Origin: Mucilaginibacter gossypii
Lineage (GTDB): Bacteria; Bacteroidota; Bacteroidia; Sphingobacteriales; Sphingobacteriaceae
Assembly (NCBI RefSeq): GCF_900100945.1
Contig: NZ_FNCG01000014.1
Coordinates: 1 to 64,000, forward strand
Reading direction: 5' to 3'
DNA: 64,000 nucleotides
Shown: positions 61,990 through 64,000 of the stretch, piece after piece
How the letters are laid out: each line of letters starts with the position of its first letter
Numbering within the stretch: the first letter of the stretch is position 1
Made by a program: the position numbers and the translations under genes
Notes under the pieces: model-generated
Databases searched by the model: none
Told to the model about the DNA's origin: nothing
What the model saw: only the letters and a program-made list of their open reading frames with translations

Positions 61990-63774
61990 TTACAACGCCT
62001 TCTCTTTCGGCACAAAATCATTCATCACCGCCTCGCGGATTAATGCCGGCGGCAGGATCCCTTGCGACAGGATGAAATCATGGAAATGCAAAGCGTTGAA
62101 TTTGTTGCCTAACGCAGCCTCGGTATCTTTGCGCAGGGCAATCATTTTGGTAAAACCATAAAAATAGCTATTGGCCTGGCCGGGAGCGTTAATGGTATAA
62201 CGCTCAACTTCCTGGCGGGCAAAGGCACGCGATTGTACTACATCGTTCATCAATACATCAAGCGCCTGTTGCTGGGTTATCTTACCAGCCTGCAATTCAG
62301 GATCAAGGAAGGCGCGCGCGGCCCTGAGCAAGCGATAATCTAACGATACCAACTGTCCTTCTAAAGGCATGTAAGGGCGGGTAATATATTCGGAATATAA
62401 GCCCCAGCCTTCCACATTAGTTGAGTTAAATGCGTACAGGGCGCGTGCCTGTGATACCCCTTCTTCTACCATTTTATCAAACTGTAATTCGTGGCCGGGT
62501 CTTGCTTCGTGGGCTATGATGGTCCACGAGGCGGCATCAAAAGTAAAGTCATCGTACTTGTCTGTAGCTTTTTCGCCGGGTGATGCGGGCATGTTTAATG
62601 GCAGCACAAAAACACCTCGCTGGCCAGTATTGTTCAGGAACGGCGGTGGCACCATATGCGGGGCGGGGCTCTGCGCGGTTTCGGCGGCTGTAGCTAAACG
62701 GATAATAGCCGGGCGGTTTGGCAGCGTTACCAGTTGATGATCGCGAATGATGCCTTCAATATCTTTTAAATGCTGCTCGTACAGCGGAATAATAGAATCT
62801 CCGTGGATTTGCTCTTTTTTAAGTTCACGAATTACAGCCCGATAGTCATCTGATGGCAGGCCACGTTTTTTGGCTATCTGCCCGGCAATAGGCTTCATCT
62901 CGTCCTGGATCTGGTTGAACAGGGCATGTGCCATTTCAGCTACTTTCGCAGGGGGAATATCTATACCATAAGCTTCGAGGTTCATAGCATACTCTTCGGG
63001 TGGGAGCCTGAAGTCTGTACGGGCTTTTACCAGTACATTTGCTTTTACCCATTTGTCATAATCTTCCAGTTGTTTTTTCAGGGTTGCATAGGGTTGTTCC
63101 CATCCGGTCACCTTGTATTTGGTACAAAGCTCGGCGATGCCGCTTACGATACTCGCATTGCGCGATAGATCGGTTTCCATGCGTTGCTTTGACGGATAGA
63201 TCATGTTTTTGCCGTCCATCTGGTGCTGCAGACGTTCCCTGTAAATGGTTGTCAATGGTTTATAACCTTTTTCCAGTCCTGCATATTTACGGATACGCAT
63301 TACCGCTGCCTGGCGACGGGCTTCGGGGGTTTGATCGTCAAGCAGTGTTTCCAGTCCGCTATAAATGGTTGAGGACGCATTTAAAAAAGGGACCTGGCGG
63401 CTCAACTCAAAGTCCTGCTGGCGAAAACCCAGTTTGAGGTGGGTTATAATGATATTGATATCCTGTTGAATAAAAGTATTTTTTTCAGTCTTAAGGGCTT
63501 CGGTAAGTTTAGCGACAACGGCCTCTTCATCCTTGCGTTCGGCCATGATGTTTTGGAGGGTTGGTACAGCGATGTCGCTGTCATACTCGGCCAGGCCTTG
63601 TGATGATCCGTATTCGGGCGAGTATTTTTTATCCAGATCGATGATGGTTTTGGTATACTCATTTGACTTGGTCACCCAGGCTTTTGTTTCGGCCGATTGC
63701 TGCGCCCGGGCATTAATGCCGATACCAGTCAATAGCACTAACAAACCGGTGCTTTTAAGTAGATTTTTGTTCAT
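61990..63774 (-). CDS. Secreted DUF885-family protein, putative metallopeptidase-like
   Basis: The ATG at 63774 is chosen because the longer frame starts with TTG at 63780. The protein of 594 residues has a signal peptide (MNKNLLKSTGLLVLLTGIGI, ending ARAQ). The mature part is mainly helical and contains IIAHEARPGHELQFDKMVEE, the HExxPGHxxQ motif of DUF885, thought to resemble metal-dependent peptidases. WGLYSEYITRPY follows and matches the second conserved segment of that family. It is convergent with tssF and shows no link to T6SS or pectin use. Its substrate is unknown. Confidence 0.88.
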   Translation of the reverse strand: MNKNLLKSTGLLVLLTGIGINARAQQSAETKAWVTKSNEYTKTIIDLDKKYSPEYGSSQGLAEYDSDIAVPTLQNIMAERKDEEAVVAKLTEALKTEKNTFIQQDINIIITHLKLGFRQQDFELSRQVPFLNASSTIYSGLETLLDDQTPEARRQAAVMRIRKYAGLEKGYKPLTTIYRERLQHQMDGKNMIYPSKQRMETDLSRNASIVSGIAELCTKYKVTGWEQPYATLKKQLEDYDKWVKANVLVKARTDFRLPPEEYAMNLEAYGIDIPPAKVAEMAHALFNQIQDEMKPIAGQIAKKRGLPSDDYRAVIRELKKEQIHGDSIIPLYEQHLKDIEGIIRDHQLVTLPNRPAIIRLATAAETAQSPAPHMVPPPFLNNTGQRGVFVLPLNMPASPGEKATDKYDDFTFDAASWTIIAHEARPGHELQFDKMVEEGVSQARALYAFNSTNVEGWGLYSEYITRPYMPLEGQLVSLDYRLLRAARAFLDPELQAGKITQQQALDVLMNDVVQSRAFARQEVERYTINAPGQANSYFYGFTKMIALRKDTEAALGNKFNALHFHDFILSQGILPPALIREAVMNDFVPKEKAL

Positions 63775-63922
63775 GGTCAATTTAAATTATGAATGGCAAG
63801 TTACTTAATTTGACCGTTGATATTTTTGATTACGTTGATTTCGCTGATAATAGCACATTTTGACTTTTTCGGCATTGTTGGCGACGACATCAACAACGGC
63901 ACAACGATATACGTTAAATGAA

Positions 63923-63957
63923 ACAGCCTGTCTTTTCGTAGCGAAAAGACAGGCTGT
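63923..63957. repeat. 16-bp perfect hairpin near the right edge
   Basis: ACAGCCTGTCTTTTCG (63923-63938) pairs perfectly with CGAAAAGACAGGCTGT (63942-63957) around a TAG loop. It lies about 150 nt upstream of the DUF885 start codon and may be the terminator of a gene beyond the window or another repeat. No gene is seen in 63775-64000. Confidence 0.75.
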
Positions 63958-64000
63958 ACAACAGATCAACGCAATAAGCGTAATCAATCAAAAAAATCAA

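Noticed and set aside
63805..63987. 60-codon minus-strand frame with hydrophobic start (MITLIALICCTACLFATKRQ)
   Set aside because: It runs through a perfect 16-bp hairpin, has no recognisable family or ribosome site, and its C-terminus is low-complexity; more likely non-coding.

Overview
The window comes from a Bacteroidota chromosome, most likely a soil or plant-associated member of the Sphingobacteriaceae such as Mucilaginibacter. The genus is inferred from gene style and is not proven. Evidence for the phylum is a SusC/SusD pair, many secreted glycosidases whose signal peptides end in AQ, -7 promoter boxes of the TAnnTTTG type, a Bacteroidota-type (subtype iii) type VI secretion system (T6SS) and many palindromic intergenic repeats.

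Layout. (1) Positions 1-270 hold the N-terminal part of an IS1595-family transposase cut by the window edge. (2) Positions 448-41850 form a large pectin / rhamnogalacturonan utilization locus, almost all on the minus strand. It falls into four apparent transcription units. Unit A is DUF3826, SusC, SusD, a PL1-type pectate lyase and a beta-helix protein with a DUF6298-like C-terminal half (11119 down to 448). Unit B is a sodium/solute symporter and a DHDPS-family aldolase (15136 to 12643). Unit C is an unassigned 920-residue glycosidase, GH95, GH2 with malectin, GH78, a five-bladed propeller glycosidase and GH2 (30911 to 15420). Unit D is GH28, CE8 pectinesterase, GH105, UxaB, UxaA, a zinc alcohol dehydrogenase and an MGH1-like glycosidase (41850 to 31128). 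An AraC-family regulator is divergently encoded at 11554-12447. (3) Positions 42082-61798 hold the T6SS: sheath (TssB, TssC), tube (two Hcp/TssD), ClpV/TssH, TssR, a PKD membrane protein, two small membrane proteins, TssE, TssF, VgrG and two effector/immunity modules. (4) A DUF885 secreted protein closes the window.

How it works together. Extracellular lyases, esterase and polygalacturonase cut pectin, SusCD imports the oligosaccharides, and periplasmic GH105, GH78, GH2, GH95 and other enzymes release monosaccharides. The symporter would take these into the cytoplasm, where UxaB and UxaA make 2-keto-3-deoxygluconate and the DHDPS-family aldolase may cleave it. In the T6SS, VgrG is followed by an unknown 293-residue protein, a PAAR-like/PoNe nuclease effector and its PoNi immunity protein. 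A lysozyme-like effector with a lipoprotein partner lies between Hcp and VgrG.

The most notable observation is a shared 16-bp element upstream of units A, B and C. In all three cases it stands exactly 42 nt from a TAnnTTTG-like -7 box, as expected for an activator-dependent regulon, plausibly of the local AraC protein. Unit D lacks it and instead has a palindrome with CGCAAACGTT arms. Other points are a palindromic repeat translated in frame inside a GH2 enzyme, a PAAR-PoNe-glycine-zipper effector, and the absence of tssG, tssK and tssN from an otherwise well-populated T6SS cluster. No tRNA, rRNA or CRISPR array was seen.
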